Source: Deefgea chitinilytica
Lineage (GTDB): Bacteria > Pseudomonadota > Gammaproteobacteria > Burkholderiales > Chitinibacteraceae
Length of the DNA: 64,000 nt
NCBI RefSeq assembly: GCF_016881405.1
Contig: NZ_WOFE01000002.1
Coordinates: 372,001 to 436,000 of the forward strand
Direction of reading: 5' to 3'
Shown here: positions 10,196-19,099 of the stretch, piece by piece
How the letters are laid out: each line of letters opens with the position of its first letter
How positions within the stretch are numbered: position 1 is the stretch's first letter
The notes under the pieces: model-generated
Databases searched by the model: none
Told to the model about the DNA's origin: nothing
What the model saw: the letters and a program-made list of their open reading frames with translations, nothing else
Made by a program: the position numbers and the translations under genes

Positions 10196-10663
10196 ATGGC
10201 CGACATTGGTAAAATTTTGGTTTTGCATGGCCCAAACCTTAATTTACTCGGACTGCGTGAACCACAACATTATGGCAGCAATACGCTGGCCAGCATCAAT
10301 CAGCAACTGATTGACTTGGGGCTTAGCCAAAAAGTTTCCGTCGAAACTTTTCAATCCAATCGCGAATACGAAATCATCGAACGGATTCATGCCACGCTAC
10401 AAGATGGCACGGACTATATCGTGATTAATCCCGCCGCATTCACCCACACCAGCGTTGCGATTCGCGATGCCTTGGCTGGTGTCAAAGTACCGTTTGTTGA
10501 AGTGCATTTGTCCAATGTGCACGCGCGGGAAACGTTCCGCCATCATTCTTATTTCTCAGATCTCGCCATCGGCGTGATTTGTGGCTTAGGCGCTAAGGGT
10601 TATACCTATGCGCTGCAGTTTGTCATCGACAAACTCACCTTGAGCGACAGCAAAACAGTTTAA
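10196..10663 (+). CDS. aroQ: Type II 3-dehydroquinate dehydratase
   Basis: A 155-residue enzyme of the shikimate pathway that converts 3-dehydroquinate to 3-dehydroshikimate. Type II signatures are complete: [20 protein letters not shown] at the N-terminus with the catalytic tyrosine, [30 protein letters not shown], and [20 protein letters not shown] with the catalytic histidine, ending in [11 protein letters not shown]. An AAGGA site precedes the ATG. The order aroQ-accB-accC is a common proteobacterial arrangement and probably one transcription unit, with a weak hairpin before accB. Confidence 0.96.
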   Translation: MADIGKILVLHGPNLNLLGLREPQHYGSNTLASINQQLIDLGLSQKVSVETFQSNREYEIIERIHATLQDGTDYIVINPAAFTHTSVAIRDALAGVKVPFVEVHLSNVHARETFRHHSYFSDLAIGVICGLGAKGYTYALQFVIDKLTLSDSKTV

Positions 10664-10674
10664 ACCCATAAGGC

Positions 10675-10701
10675 GTCCTGCATGACAGGACACCATTTTT
10701 A
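10675..10701 (+). terminator. Weak hairpin between aroQ and accB
   Basis: GTCCTG and CAGGAC pair around a 5-base loop and are followed by accattttta. The stem is short. It may only attenuate, letting part of the aroQ transcripts continue into accB. Confidence 0.4.
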
Positions 10702-10722
10702 CTTTTCAGAGGGGATTGCAAC

Positions 10723-11190
10723 ATGGATCTGCGTAAACTTAAAAAACTAATCGACTTAGTTGAAGAATCAGGCATTGCTGAATTAGAAGTAACCGAAGGT
10801 GAAGAAAAAGTACGGATTACCCGCAACGTACAAAATGCCGCTCAACAATATATGCAAGCGCCGATGCAATACCATGTAGCCCCCGCTGCCGCACCAGCAC
10901 CGACAGCAGCTGCAGCACCGGCAAGCAGCGCGGAAGCCGCTGCACCGGTCGTTGCAGGCAATACCCAAAAATCACCGATGGTCGGTACGTTCTACCGCTC
11001 TTCTAGCCCTGATGCAAAACCTTTCGTTGAAGTCGGTCAAAGCGTCACCGCAGGCCAAACATTGTGCATCATCGAAGCGATGAAATTATTGAACGAGATC
11101 GAAGCCGAACACAGTGGCGTCGTGAAAGCGATCTTGGTAGAGAATGGCCAACCCGTTGAATACGGCGAGCCAATGTTTGTGATTGGGTAA
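10723..11190 (+). CDS. accB: Biotin carboxyl carrier protein of acetyl-CoA carboxylase
   Basis: A 155-residue carrier that holds biotin on Lys121 in the [10 protein letters not shown] motif and moves CO2 from biotin carboxylase to the carboxyltransferase, the first step of fatty acid synthesis. The N-terminal 35 residues ([26 protein letters not shown]) bind the carboxylase. Residues 52-80 form the flexible Ala/Pro linker, and residues 81-155 the biotinyl domain. An AGGGG site precedes the ATG. accC follows after 96 bp occupied by a heptad repeat that starts inside the accB stop codon region. Confidence 0.97.
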   Translation: MDLRKLKKLIDLVEESGIAELEVTEGEEKVRITRNVQNAAQQYMQAPMQYHVAPAAAPAPTAAAAPASSAEAAAPVVAGNTQKSPMVGTFYRSSSPDAKPFVEVGQSVTAGQTLCIIEAMKLLNEIEAEHSGVVKAILVENGQPVEYGEPMFVIG

Positions 11191-11275
11191 GGAGTTAGGA
11201 GAGAGGGGTAAGGAGTAAAAGCAAGAATGCTTAACTCCGTACTCTACACCTCATACCTCACACCTCACACCTCAC
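11187..11275. repeat. Heptad inverted repeat, copy B (accB/accC gap)
   Basis: The left arm is GTAAGGA, GTTAGGA, GAGAGGG, GTAAGGA then GTAAAA. The right arm on the other strand is three GTGAGGT units, ATGAGGT and two drifted units. The accB stop TAA falls inside the first left unit. The element fills nearly the whole gap up to the AGGA site of accC. Confidence 0.85.
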
Positions 11276-11286
11276 AGGACATCCAA

Positions 11287-12660
11287 ATGTTTAAAAAAAT
11301 ATTGATCGCCAACCGTGGTGAAATCGCGTTAAGAATTTTGCGCGCTTGCCGCGAAATGGGCATTAAAACCGTTGTTGTTCATTCTGAAATCGACCGCGAA
11401 GCCAAATACGTCAAACTGGCCGATGAATCAGTGTGTATCGGCCCGAACCCATCGGCACAAAGTTACCTCAGCATGGCGGCATTAATTTCAGCTGCCGAAG
11501 TCACCGAAGCAGAAGCAATTCATCCTGGCTATGGCTTTCTGTCAGAAAACGCGGATTTCGCTCAGCGCGTAGAAGAATCTGGCTTTGTATTTATCGGCCC
11601 GCGCCCAGAAACCATCCGTATGATGGGCGACAAAGTCTCTGCCAAAGACGCGATGAAAGCTGCTGGCGTACCTTGTGTACCCGGTTCAGACGGCGCTTTG
11701 CCTGATGACGGCGATGAAATGATTAAAATTGGCCGTCAAGTGGGCTATCCAGTCATCATCAAAGCCGCTGGTGGTGGCGGTGGTCGCGGTATGCGCGTGG
11801 TTGAGCGCGAAGAGGACTTGCTCGCCGCCGTGGCAATGACGCAAGCCGAAGCCGGTGCCGCATTTGGCAATCCAGTGGTGTACATGGAACGCTATTTGCA
11901 AAATCCACGCCACGTCGAAATCCAAGTTCTGGCCGACCAGCATGGTAATGCGATTTACTTGGGCGAGCGTGATTGCTCAATGCAACGTCGCCACCAAAAA
12001 GTATTGGAAGAAGCGCCTGCACCGGGCATCACCGATGAACAACGCCAACGCATTGGCGAATCTTGCGCAGAAGCTTGCCGCCGCATGGGCTATCGTGGCG
12101 CGGGTACGTTTGAATTCTTATTTGAAAACGGCGAGTTCTTCTTTATCGAGATGAACACCCGCGTGCAAGTTGAGCATCCGGTGACTGAATTGATTACCGG
12201 TATCGACATCGTGCAAGAACAAATTCGCGTTGCTGCGAACTTGCCACTGCAATACACGCAAGACGATGTGAAGCTCAAAGGCCATGCGATTGAGTGCCGG
12301 ATTAATGCCGAAGACCCACTCAATTTCTTCCCAAGCCCAGGCCGGATTACGACCTACCACACTCCAGGCGGCCCTGGTGTACGCGTTGATTCTCACGTGT
12401 ATCAAGGCTATTTTGTACCGCCAAACTACGACAGTATGATCGGCAAAATCATCACTTACGGTAATACCCGTGAGCAAGCGATTGCCAAAATGCGCATCGC
12501 GCTGTCGGAAATGGTTGTACAAGGCATTGCTACGAATATTCCCTTACACCAACAATTATTGGTCGATGCGGAATTTATCAAGGGTGAAACCAGCATTCAT
12601 TACCTTGAGCACCAGATGCCAACCATTCGCGAATTGATTGCCAAAAAAACGGCAATCTAA
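11287..12660 (+). CDS. accC: Acetyl-CoA carboxylase, biotin carboxylase subunit
   Basis: A 457-residue ATP-dependent enzyme that carboxylates the biotin on AccB. It begins [20 protein letters not shown], the family N-terminus. The ATP-grasp region includes [34 protein letters not shown] and [16 protein letters not shown], and the C-terminal segment has [14 protein letters not shown] use the ATG at 11287, which follows AGGACATCC. The in-frame upstream extension to 11227 is translated heptad repeat and not family sequence. A clear terminator follows the gene. Confidence 0.97.
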   Translation: MFKKILIANRGEIALRILRACREMGIKTVVVHSEIDREAKYVKLADESVCIGPNPSAQSYLSMAALISAAEVTEAEAIHPGYGFLSENADFAQRVEESGFVFIGPRPETIRMMGDKVSAKDAMKAAGVPCVPGSDGALPDDGDEMIKIGRQVGYPVIIKAAGGGGGRGMRVVEREEDLLAAVAMTQAEAGAAFGNPVVYMERYLQNPRHVEIQVLADQHGNAIYLGERDCSMQRRHQKVLEEAPAPGITDEQRQRIGESCAEACRRMGYRGAGTFEFLFENGEFFFIEMNTRVQVEHPVTELITGIDIVQEQIRVAANLPLQYTQDDVKLKGHAIECRINAEDPLNFFPSPGRITTYHTPGGPGVRVDSHVYQGYFVPPNYDSMIGKIITYGNTREQAIAKMRIALSEMVVQGIATNIPLHQQLLVDAEFIKGETSIHYLEHQMPTIRELIAKKTAI

Positions 12661-12670
12661 TCCTGATCTC

Positions 12671-12700
12671 AACGGAGCCACTCGGCTCCGTTGTTCATTC
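12671..12700 (+). terminator. Terminator after accC
   Basis: AACGGAGCC and GGCTCCGTT form a perfect 9-bp stem with a 4-base loop, followed by gttcattct. It lies just past the accC stop and separates the acc genes from prmA. Confidence 0.7.
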
Positions 12701-12861
12701 TGCCCCGCCAAGCAAAATCAAAAGTAATCGAAGGCTTGCACTTCATACTCATCACCTTGCTATCAACATCAACAAATAATCGACACGAATAGAAAACGTT
12801 TTCGTCGAAGTTGCGTGGTTCGTGGCAAAATACGCCCCTACAGAATTTAGGAAATACCATC

Positions 12862-13749
12862 ATGGCTTGGCAAGAACTCCGCCTCACAACCGACTCCAAA
12901 CAGGCCGAAGCCTATTCGGACGCTTTATTTGATTTGGGTGCGCTTTCAGTTTCGATTGAAGACGCTGCTGCTGACACCGCAGACGAAAAACCCATTTTTG
13001 GTGAGCCCGGAGAGCCTGTCGACCAATTGTGGGACAACAGCATTGTATTGGCGCTCTTTGATGTTGACATCGATGTCGATGCCATCGTCGCCACCGCCGC
13101 TGCAACACTGAAATTGGCCGCGCCAAGCTACGTGATTGTGAATATCGCCGACCAAGACTGGGTACGTTTAACGCAATCACAATTTGACCCCATTCCGATT
13201 TCACCGCGCCTATGGATTACCCCAACGTGGCACGAATGCCCAGATCCTGCCGCAGTCAGCATTCAACTTGATCCGGGCTTGGCATTTGGCACGGGTAGTC
13301 ACCCGACCACCCGCCTCTGCTTGCAATGGCTAGATTCGAACCTTGCAGGTGGCGAAAATGTGCTCGATTACGGTTGTGGCAGCGGAATTTTAGCAATTGC
13401 CGCACTCAAACTCGGCGCAGGCGAAACCGATGGAGTCGATATTGATACGCAAGCGATGATTGCCAGCAAGCAAAATGCCGAGCAAAACGGTGTGGTTGGT
13501 CAGTTCTACCTGCCCGATGCTGCGCCTAGCAAAACCTACGATCTGGTCGTTGCCAATATTTTGACCAATCCACTCAAAGCACTCGCGCCACTATTGGCTG
13601 CACGTTGCCGCAGTGGTGGCCGTTTGGTGTTGTCAGGTATTTTGGTCGAACAAGCGCATGAAATTGTCGCAATTTATAACGAATGGTTTGACTTTACTGC
13701 CCCCGCCGAATTTGAGGGCTGGGTGTGTTTATCTGCAGTGCGTAAATAA
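12862..13749 (+). CDS. prmA: Ribosomal protein L11 methyltransferase
   Basis: A 295-residue SAM-dependent enzyme that methylates ribosomal protein L11. The N-terminal domain begins MAWQELRL, typical of the family. The methyltransferase core has DPGLAFGTGSHPTTRLCLQWL, VLDYGCGSGILAIAALKLGA (SAM-binding glycines), GVDIDTQAM and the catalytic-loop motif VVANILTNPL. The ATG at 12862 has an AGGAA site; an upstream in-frame extension has none. A G-U-containing 10-bp stem (about 13758-13783) with TTT after it may terminate the transcript. Confidence 0.95.
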   Translation: MAWQELRLTTDSKQAEAYSDALFDLGALSVSIEDAAADTADEKPIFGEPGEPVDQLWDNSIVLALFDVDIDVDAIVATAAATLKLAAPSYVIVNIADQDWVRLTQSQFDPIPISPRLWITPTWHECPDPAAVSIQLDPGLAFGTGSHPTTRLCLQWLDSNLAGGENVLDYGCGSGILAIAALKLGAGETDGVDIDTQAMIASKQNAEQNGVVGQFYLPDAAPSKTYDLVVANILTNPLKALAPLLAARCRSGGRLVLSGILVEQAHEIVAIYNEWFDFTAPAEFEGWVCLSAVRK

Positions 13750-13825
13750 GCGACTCCCGCTTACCTTCGAGTGAGTGGGATTTAGTATTGATTGCCATGA
13801 TTTGATAAAGAAGTGAAATAAGCGC

Positions 13826-14875
13826 ATGAGCCAAATTACTTGCTGCCCTAATTGCAGCACCACCTTTCGTGTTACCGACGCACAGCTCGCCGCGCACCAA
13901 GGCAAGGTGCGCTGTGGCCGCTGTGCTTTTGTGTTTCATGCGCCTGATTTTATTCAGTCATTAATCATTGATACGCCTAGCGCGGCCACAACCGGCTCAG
14001 TCACGGCGGCGAATCCAGTTGCCAGTCAGTCCTTAGTCCAGCCTAAAGAAATGATGCACAGTAGGGCTTCAAACTCAAGCACGGCTGTAAGCGAACAATC
14101 AAATACAACAAGTATAACCAGCAAAGCTAACAAAAATACTGCTAGCAATCAGATACCCAAAGAAATTTCTGCAAACATCCCCCATGACGCGCAGCACGAA
14201 AAACTCGCTCAACTTGCTGATGAAGAGCTCGCCCTCGACGCCGCTTTGAGCAAAAACGAAGCAATGCTCGACTTAAACATTGAGCCAGAAGAAGACGCAA
14301 CCGACACACCTGCCCGCGCCGTTATTGAAATAGATAGTGAATCCGAATATCAACCCATTCTCACTGACGATGATTTATTCGCTCCGGCTCAAGCCAAATC
14401 TCGCTTTACTTGGCTGTGGGTGCTCGGCTGTGCGCTTGCCAGCATCGTCTTGGTGGCGCAGCTTATTTATGTATTTCGCAACGAATTAAGCCAAGAATTT
14501 CCAGCACTGCGCCCCAAATTGCTGGTGCTATGTGAACATTTAAACTGCAGTTTACCGCTACCGCGCGAAGCGCAATTACTGCGTTCGGAATATTCCGAAC
14601 TCACATTTATCCCCAATAGCCCAACCCTCATCCAACTAAATGCAACGCTTAGAAATTTGGCTCCATTTGAGCAAGAATTACCCAAACTTGAAGTCACACT
14701 AACCGACGAAAACGAAAAAGTGGTCGTCCGCAAAATTTTTACGGCTCAACAATACCTGCTGCAAAACGAAAGAACGCAAAACACCATCGAAGCCAACGAA
14801 GAAGTTAGAGCTTTTTTACAGCTCGATTTAGGTGAACTGCACTCGACGGGCTATTCGCTGTATTGGTTTTATTGA
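13826..14875 (+). CDS. Zinc-ribbon and DUF3426 membrane protein
   Basis: A 349-residue protein with an N-terminal MJ0042-type zinc finger: CCPNCSTTFRV, then KVRCGRCAFVFHAPD, giving two CxxC pairs. A long low-complexity acidic and Ser/Thr-rich stretch follows (about 45-185). One membrane helix lies at about 192-214 (LWVLGCALASIVLVAQLIYVF), and a C-terminal DUF3426 domain continues to the end. This architecture is widespread in betaproteobacteria downstream of prmA, where the function is unknown. The finger would face the cytoplasm and the DUF3426 domain the periplasm. Confidence 0.85.
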   Translation: MSQITCCPNCSTTFRVTDAQLAAHQGKVRCGRCAFVFHAPDFIQSLIIDTPSAATTGSVTAANPVASQSLVQPKEMMHSRASNSSTAVSEQSNTTSITSKANKNTASNQIPKEISANIPHDAQHEKLAQLADEELALDAALSKNEAMLDLNIEPEEDATDTPARAVIEIDSESEYQPILTDDDLFAPAQAKSRFTWLWVLGCALASIVLVAQLIYVFRNELSQEFPALRPKLLVLCEHLNCSLPLPREAQLLRSEYSELTFIPNSPTLIQLNATLRNLAPFEQELPKLEVTLTDENEKVVVRKIFTAQQYLLQNERTQNTIEANEEVRAFLQLDLGELHSTGYSLYWFY

Positions 14876-15000
14876 ACAGCAGACGGCGACAGCAAGTAGG
14901 ATTCAACACCACTCAACATCGGTCAAATTCAAGCTAGATAACTTGTTTTTCAGGCATTTCAAGCCATACTGAAAAGATTCGATGTTCAGGAGTCTTCAGC

Positions 15001-15546
15001 ATGTCTACCGTAATGCTCAATAGCACCCCCATCAGTATTGGCGGACGCTTTCCTCGCGCCGGAGAAACCGCGCACAGTTTTATGCTGGTTGACCTACAGC
15101 TACAAGATGTAGCGCTTTCCAAATTTTGGGGGCAACGCAAATTGATCGCCGTTGTTCCCAGTTTGGATGCCGCAATTGGCCTCACCATTGCGAAGAAACT
15201 AGAATCCATCGGGTATGAGCTGGATAACGTTGCTATCATGACGGTATCAGTCGATACCCCCTATGCGCTATCACGAATCAATGAGGCAGAAGGCTTTCGC
15301 AAAATTCAACTCATGTCGACATTACGTGGTCGTGATTTTCACAAAGACTATGGCGTGATGATTACCGATGTACCACTCTCAGGCCTGATGACCACCGCAC
15401 TCTTTGCGCTCGACACCGACGATACGGTACTGTATTCAGAATTAGTCAGCGATTTAAATTCCGAACCGAGCTACCAATCCGCAATCGAAAAATTAACGCC
15501 TCCGGTCATTCACAAGGCGGAAACAGAGCCGGATCAAAAAGAATAA
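15001..15546 (+). CDS. Thiol-peroxidase-like protein with no cysteine
   Basis: A 181-residue paralog of the next gene's Tpx. The two align without gaps through the first 110 residues: [12 protein letters not shown] against [30 protein letters not shown] against [17 protein letters not shown]. But the peroxidatic Cys60 is Gly60 here (SLDAAIG instead of SVDTPTC) and the resolving Cys94 is Asn94 (RINEAEG instead of RFCGAEG). No cysteine exists anywhere in the protein, so it cannot be a thiol peroxidase. The fold seems kept and the frame is intact, with an AGGAG site before the ATG, which suggests a retained non-catalytic role. It arose most simply by tandem duplication. Confidence 0.85.
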   Translation: MSTVMLNSTPISIGGRFPRAGETAHSFMLVDLQLQDVALSKFWGQRKLIAVVPSLDAAIGLTIAKKLESIGYELDNVAIMTVSVDTPYALSRINEAEGFRKIQLMSTLRGRDFHKDYGVMITDVPLSGLMTTALFALDTDDTVLYSELVSDLNSEPSYQSAIEKLTPPVIHKAETEPDQKE

Positions 15547-15554
15547 TTAATCTG

Positions 15555-15577
15555 AAGGCCGCAAGGCCTTTTGTTTT
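15555..15577 (+). terminator. Terminator between the tpx-like gene and tpx
   Basis: AAGGCC and GGCCTT close a GCAA tetraloop, followed by TTGTTTT. This is a compact factor-independent terminator that separates the two paralogs into independent transcripts. Confidence 0.75.
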
Positions 15578-15638
15578 ATCGAATACACCCCATTTATGCA
15601 AAGCAAGACTTTACAATAACACTCTCTGGAGCCACTAC

Positions 15639-16139
15639 ATGTCAGCAGTCACTCTCGGCGGTAACCCTGTCGCTATCAACGGTACTTTCCCAGCAGTAGG
15701 CAGTAAAGCCCCTGCTTTTAGCTTGGTTGCCAAAGATTTATCGGATGTAACTTTGGCGAGCCTCGCCGGCAAACGTAAAGTATTGAATATTTTCCCAAGC
15801 GTAGACACGCCAACTTGCGCCACTTCAGTGCGTCGCTTTAACGAAAGTGCGGCTGGCCTCGCCAATACCGTAGTGCTGTGCATTTCGGCCGATTTACCAT
15901 TCGCGCAAGCACGTTTCTGCGGCGCGGAAGGCATTGAGAACGTCATCAACCTATCCACCATGCGTGGTCGTGAATTCTTAGCGAATTATGGCGTTGAAAT
16001 CACTAGCGCACCTTTGGCTGGCGTTGCCGCACGTGCCGTTGTGGTTCTTGATGAAAATGACCAAGTTTTACACGCTGAATTAGTTGCTGAAATCAAAGAC
16101 GAACCAAACTACGACGCAGCGCTGAAAGTTTTAGCCTAA
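15639..16139 (+). CDS. tpx: Thiol peroxidase
   Basis: A 166-residue atypical 2-Cys peroxiredoxin that reduces hydroperoxides with electrons from thioredoxin. The peroxidatic Cys60 is in [14 protein letters not shown] and the resolving Cys94 in ARFCGAEG, the spacing typical of Tpx. The TMRGREF segment carries the conserved arginine. CTGGAGCC precedes the ATG. A cysteine-free paralog lies directly upstream. Confidence 0.96.
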   Translation: MSAVTLGGNPVAINGTFPAVGSKAPAFSLVAKDLSDVTLASLAGKRKVLNIFPSVDTPTCATSVRRFNESAAGLANTVVLCISADLPFAQARFCGAEGIENVINLSTMRGREFLANYGVEITSAPLAGVAARAVVVLDENDQVLHAELVAEIKDEPNYDAALKVLA

Positions 16140-16148
16140 GTAGCACAA

Positions 16149-16183
16149 GCAGGGTTAGAATCCTATCGGAGAAATAACCCTGC
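16149..16183 (+). terminator. Inverted repeat after tpx
   Basis: GCAGGGTTA and TAACCCTGC pair perfectly over 9 bp around a 17-base loop, followed by aaatttt. It is the likely tpx terminator. The loop contains the only GGAG near the next start, so it may instead shape translation of the following gene. Confidence 0.55.
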
Positions 16184-16206
16184 AAATTTTGTGTGAATTA
16201 ACTTCA

Positions 16207-16980
16207 ATGATCTCTTGGCCGCTCGACTTCTTTCGCAACACCCCTGCCTTTGCCCCCATTCTCCCCTTTCTAAGTCGCTTTAGCCGCCCTCCTAGTCATG
16301 CAGATTGGTTGACTGTTAGCGAACACATCGTAACCGAAGGTGGTGCGACCGTCCGCTTTGTTGACCCAGACAGTATCACCCAATATTACGAGCTCGAAAT
16401 TTATCAACTCGGCAACGTGGCGACCCGACTCAATTGGCATGACACTTTCAATGCGATGGTTTGGCAGTCCTATCCCAAAACGAAAGTAGCACTCAATGCG
16501 CTACACTACCACGCGATGCAGCACAGCCCGAACACGACACGCGGCGCGCTGCGTGATGCCGCCACGCTGTTTGATGAATGTGGTTTTATTCTGCCGTACA
16601 GCAATCCAGCCTTGCTGGAATTAATGATTCAGCATGAATGGTATGAACTATTTGTTACCCAAGCACAAAGTTGGGGCAGAGAAATCAATGCACTGGTGTT
16701 TGGTCATGCGACCTTTGAAAATCTACTCGCGCCATTTATTGGTCTAACCGGAAAATGCTGGCCAGTACTTGTAGACTCTGCTTTTTTTAACTTAGATTTC
16801 CCCGCGCAACGACAACACCTCGACCACGTCATCGCCGAGCAGATTCATCAAGGCTGGCTACAACGCCCAAGACAGCTGCCGCCACTACCCTATTTAGGTA
16901 TTCCACAGTGGTGGCCACAGCAAGACGAAGCTTTTTATCGCAATCAAGCCTATTTCCGCCCCCGTCGAACCACAGGCTAG
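16207..16980 (+). CDS. DUF3025 family protein
   Basis: A protein of about 257 residues that fits the uncharacterised DUF3025 family. Recognisable segments are LNWHDTFNAMVWQSYPKTKVALNALHY, LTLFDECG-like ATLFDECGFIL, and the tail PYLGIPQWWPQQDEAFYRN. It has no signal peptide or membrane helix, and no biochemical role is known for the family. The start is unsure: ATG at 16207 and TTG at 16189 are both possible and neither has a well-placed ribosome site. The gene is followed by the sigma-54-type promoter of amtB. Confidence 0.75.
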   Translation: MISWPLDFFRNTPAFAPILPFLSRFSRPPSHADWLTVSEHIVTEGGATVRFVDPDSITQYYELEIYQLGNVATRLNWHDTFNAMVWQSYPKTKVALNALHYHAMQHSPNTTRGALRDAATLFDECGFILPYSNPALLELMIQHEWYELFVTQAQSWGREINALVFGHATFENLLAPFIGLTGKCWPVLVDSAFFNLDFPAQRQHLDHVIAEQIHQGWLQRPRQLPPLPYLGIPQWWPQQDEAFYRNQAYFRPRRTTG

Positions 16981-16983
16981 ATC

Positions 16984-17122
16984 GCACCAAAAAAAGGCAT
17001 GACGCACCCTTTTGAGCCCATTTAAACGCACCAATAACGACATCACTCGCACCACTATCAGCCAAAAAAAACCAATAATTCATACAAAACAAATAGATAG
17101 GCAATTTGGCATACTGCTTGCT
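16984..17122 (+). promoter_or_regulatory. Sigma-54-type promoter and phased CGCACC sites before amtB
   Basis: TTTGGCATACTGCTTGCT has GG at 17108-17109 and GC at 17120-17121, the exact 12-base -24/-12 spacing of sigma-54 promoters, about 49 bp before the amtB start. Upstream, GCACC occurs four times in the same orientation, each preceded by C (16984, 17004, 17028, 17049), 20-24 bp apart or about two helical turns. GCACC is the half-site of the NtrC operator, so an NtrC enhancer array is plausible. Ammonium transporter genes are classical NtrC/sigma-54 targets. Confidence 0.7.
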
Positions 17123-17169
17123 TTTAGTGCATCCACAATAATATTGCTTACCATTTTGGAGAGATGTTG

Positions 17170-18366
17170 ATGAGTGCAAATAGTAGCGATGTGCTATTTA
17201 TTCTGCTGGGTGCCATTATGATTTTGGCCATGCACGCTGGCTTTGCGTTTCTTGAACTAGGCACGGTACGAAAAAAAAATCAGGTCAATGCCCTAGTAAA
17301 AATTCTGACTGACTTTGCCGTTTCAACAATTGCTTATTTCTTTATCGGCTACAGCATTGCCTATGGTGTCAGCATGCTAGCTCCGGTTAGCGAACTGAAT
17401 ATTGCCAATGGCTATGGCATGGTGAAATTCTTTTTCTTGGTCACCTTTGCCGCGGCCATTCCCGCTATTGTGTCAGGCGGCATTGCCGAGCGCGCCAAGT
17501 TTCACCCACAAACAGCGGCAACTTTTATCTTGGTCGGTCTGGTGTACCCCTTCTTTGAAGGCATGATCTGGAATAATAATTTCGGCGTACAAGACTGGAT
17601 GAAAGCGAGCTTTGGCGAAACATTTCACGATTTTGCTGGTTCGGTCGTCGTGCACGCCGTTGGTGGCTGGATTGCGCTGGCAGCCGTGCTCCATCTTGGT
17701 GCACGACGCGGTCGTTACAGCAAAGAAGGCCGCGTTGCAGCACATCCGCCATCGAGCATTCCATTTTTGGCGCTCGGGGCTTGGATTTTAATTGTCGGTT
17801 GGTTTGGCTTTAATGTGATGAGCGCGCAAAAAATCGACGGCATTTCTGGCCTAGTAGCATTAAATTCATTGATGGCCATGGTCGGCGGTACACTCGTTGC
17901 GACCTTTACTGGCAAAAATGACCCTGGCTTTATCCATAACGGCCCATTAGCAGGCTTGGTTGCCGTTTGCGCTGGCTCAGATATCATGCACCCAATCGGC
18001 GCCTTGGTGGTTGGTGGCGTAGCAGGTGGGATGTTTGTTTATCTATTCACCATCACGCAAAATAAATGGAAGATCGACGACGTACTTGGCGTGTGGCCTT
18101 TACATGGCATTTGCGGTGCCTGGGGGGGTATAGCAGCAGGCATATTCGGTAGCAAAGCTTTTGGCGGCATGGGTGGGGTGAGTATCCTAGCGCAACTTGT
18201 TGGCACAATGATGGGAATGACTATTGCTTTTGTGGGTGGCTATATCGTTTACGGCTTATTGAAAAAAACCGTCGGCATTCGCTTGACTGACGAAGAAGAG
18301 TTTAATGGCGCAGACCTGAGCATCCATCAAATTTCCGCCAGCCCAGAACGAGAAACCAATTGGTAA
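17170..18366 (+). CDS. amtB: Ammonium transporter
   Basis: A 398-residue inner-membrane channel for NH3/NH4+ of the Amt/Mep/Rh family with about 11 helices. Both pore histidines are seen: in FAGSVVVHAVGGWIALAA and in WPLHGICGAWGGIAAG. Other signatures are GGIAERAKF and WFGFNVMSAQ. I prefer the ATG at 17170 because GGAG lies 8 bases before it, while the ATG at 17164 is too close. There is no cleavable signal peptide, unlike E. coli AmtB. No glnK gene is next to it, which is unusual for amtB. Its promoter looks sigma-54-dependent, and a strong terminator follows. Confidence 0.94.
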   Translation: MSANSSDVLFILLGAIMILAMHAGFAFLELGTVRKKNQVNALVKILTDFAVSTIAYFFIGYSIAYGVSMLAPVSELNIANGYGMVKFFFLVTFAAAIPAIVSGGIAERAKFHPQTAATFILVGLVYPFFEGMIWNNNFGVQDWMKASFGETFHDFAGSVVVHAVGGWIALAAVLHLGARRGRYSKEGRVAAHPPSSIPFLALGAWILIVGWFGFNVMSAQKIDGISGLVALNSLMAMVGGTLVATFTGKNDPGFIHNGPLAGLVAVCAGSDIMHPIGALVVGGVAGGMFVYLFTITQNKWKIDDVLGVWPLHGICGAWGGIAAGIFGSKAFGGMGGVSILAQLVGTMMGMTIAFVGGYIVYGLLKKTVGIRLTDEEEFNGADLSIHQISASPERETNW

Positions 18367-18386
18367 GCATGCTGAATCTGAATGAA

Positions 18387-18413
18387 AAACCCGCTTAGCC
18401 AGCGGGTTTTTTA
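18387..18413 (+). terminator. Terminator after amtB
   Basis: AAACCCGCT and AGCGGGTTT form a perfect 9-bp stem with a 5-base loop, ending in TTTTTT. It starts about 20 bases after the amtB stop. Confidence 0.9.
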
Positions 18414-18472
18414 CATTTAACTTAAGATTTTCTTCTTATTTATGCAACACAAGGATATTAGGATGTATTAAT

Positions 18473-19039
18473 GTGCATACCAATGATCGAATGGCGATGA
18501 ACTCGATACCTACAAGCATACTCAAAACCATCTTTCGAAAAACGTCGGCTGGTAATCAAGAAATACTCACTCGCCAACTTGGTTTATCAGCTAAAGAGCG
18601 TCGTGTGTTGATTCTAATTGATGGTGATAAATCAGTCAGTGCTCTGAATAAAGTAGTTCTCGAAGTTGATTTATTACCCGCGATCATCAAGTTACAAGCG
18701 CTTGAATTGATTCACTCTTCACAAAATCAGCAACTTGAGCAAGCGCAAGTTGAGAATGACCCCATCGATACCATCGAGCAGCAACGAGATGAACCTGTAA
18801 AAACAGATTCAACTTTAGACTTTGCACGTTTTAATGCCATCAAAGCACTGATGATCGATAGCTCGGAAACATTATTGGGGGTGTTTGGCAAACCCTTGGT
18901 TGAAAAAATCAAAGTACTCCATGACGAGTCTGAGCTAAGTAATACCATTACGCAATGGAATCTCAGTCTACGCGAATCGAAAAAAGGCCAACAACATGCA
19001 GAGCAGTATCTAGAGGCAATTAAAACACTGATGAAATAG
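18473..19039 (+). CDS. Cytoplasmic protein of unknown function
   Basis: A 188-residue protein that I do not recognise. It is soluble. Residues 30-65 (LGLSAKERRVLILIDGDKSVSALNKVV) resemble the lL.lvDG..sv.eL winged-helix-like segment found in several bacterial regulatory proteins, but this is only a pattern resemblance. A glutamine- and glutamate-rich linker (75-105) leads to a helical C-terminal half. The start is probably the GTG at 18473, with AGGA about 10 bases upstream; the ATGs at 18491 and 18497 lack a site. It stands alone after the amtB terminator. Confidence 0.65.
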   Translation: MHTNDRMAMNSIPTSILKTIFRKTSAGNQEILTRQLGLSAKERRVLILIDGDKSVSALNKVVLEVDLLPAIIKLQALELIHSSQNQQLEQAQVENDPIDTIEQQRDEPVKTDSTLDFARFNAIKALMIDSSETLLGVFGKPLVEKIKVLHDESELSNTITQWNLSLRESKKGQQHAEQYLEAIKTLMK

Positions 19040-19099
19040 CCACAATCGTAATGGCAGCGATATACTGAGCGCCTACCCATTTTAAGTAGGTTTGCCCTA

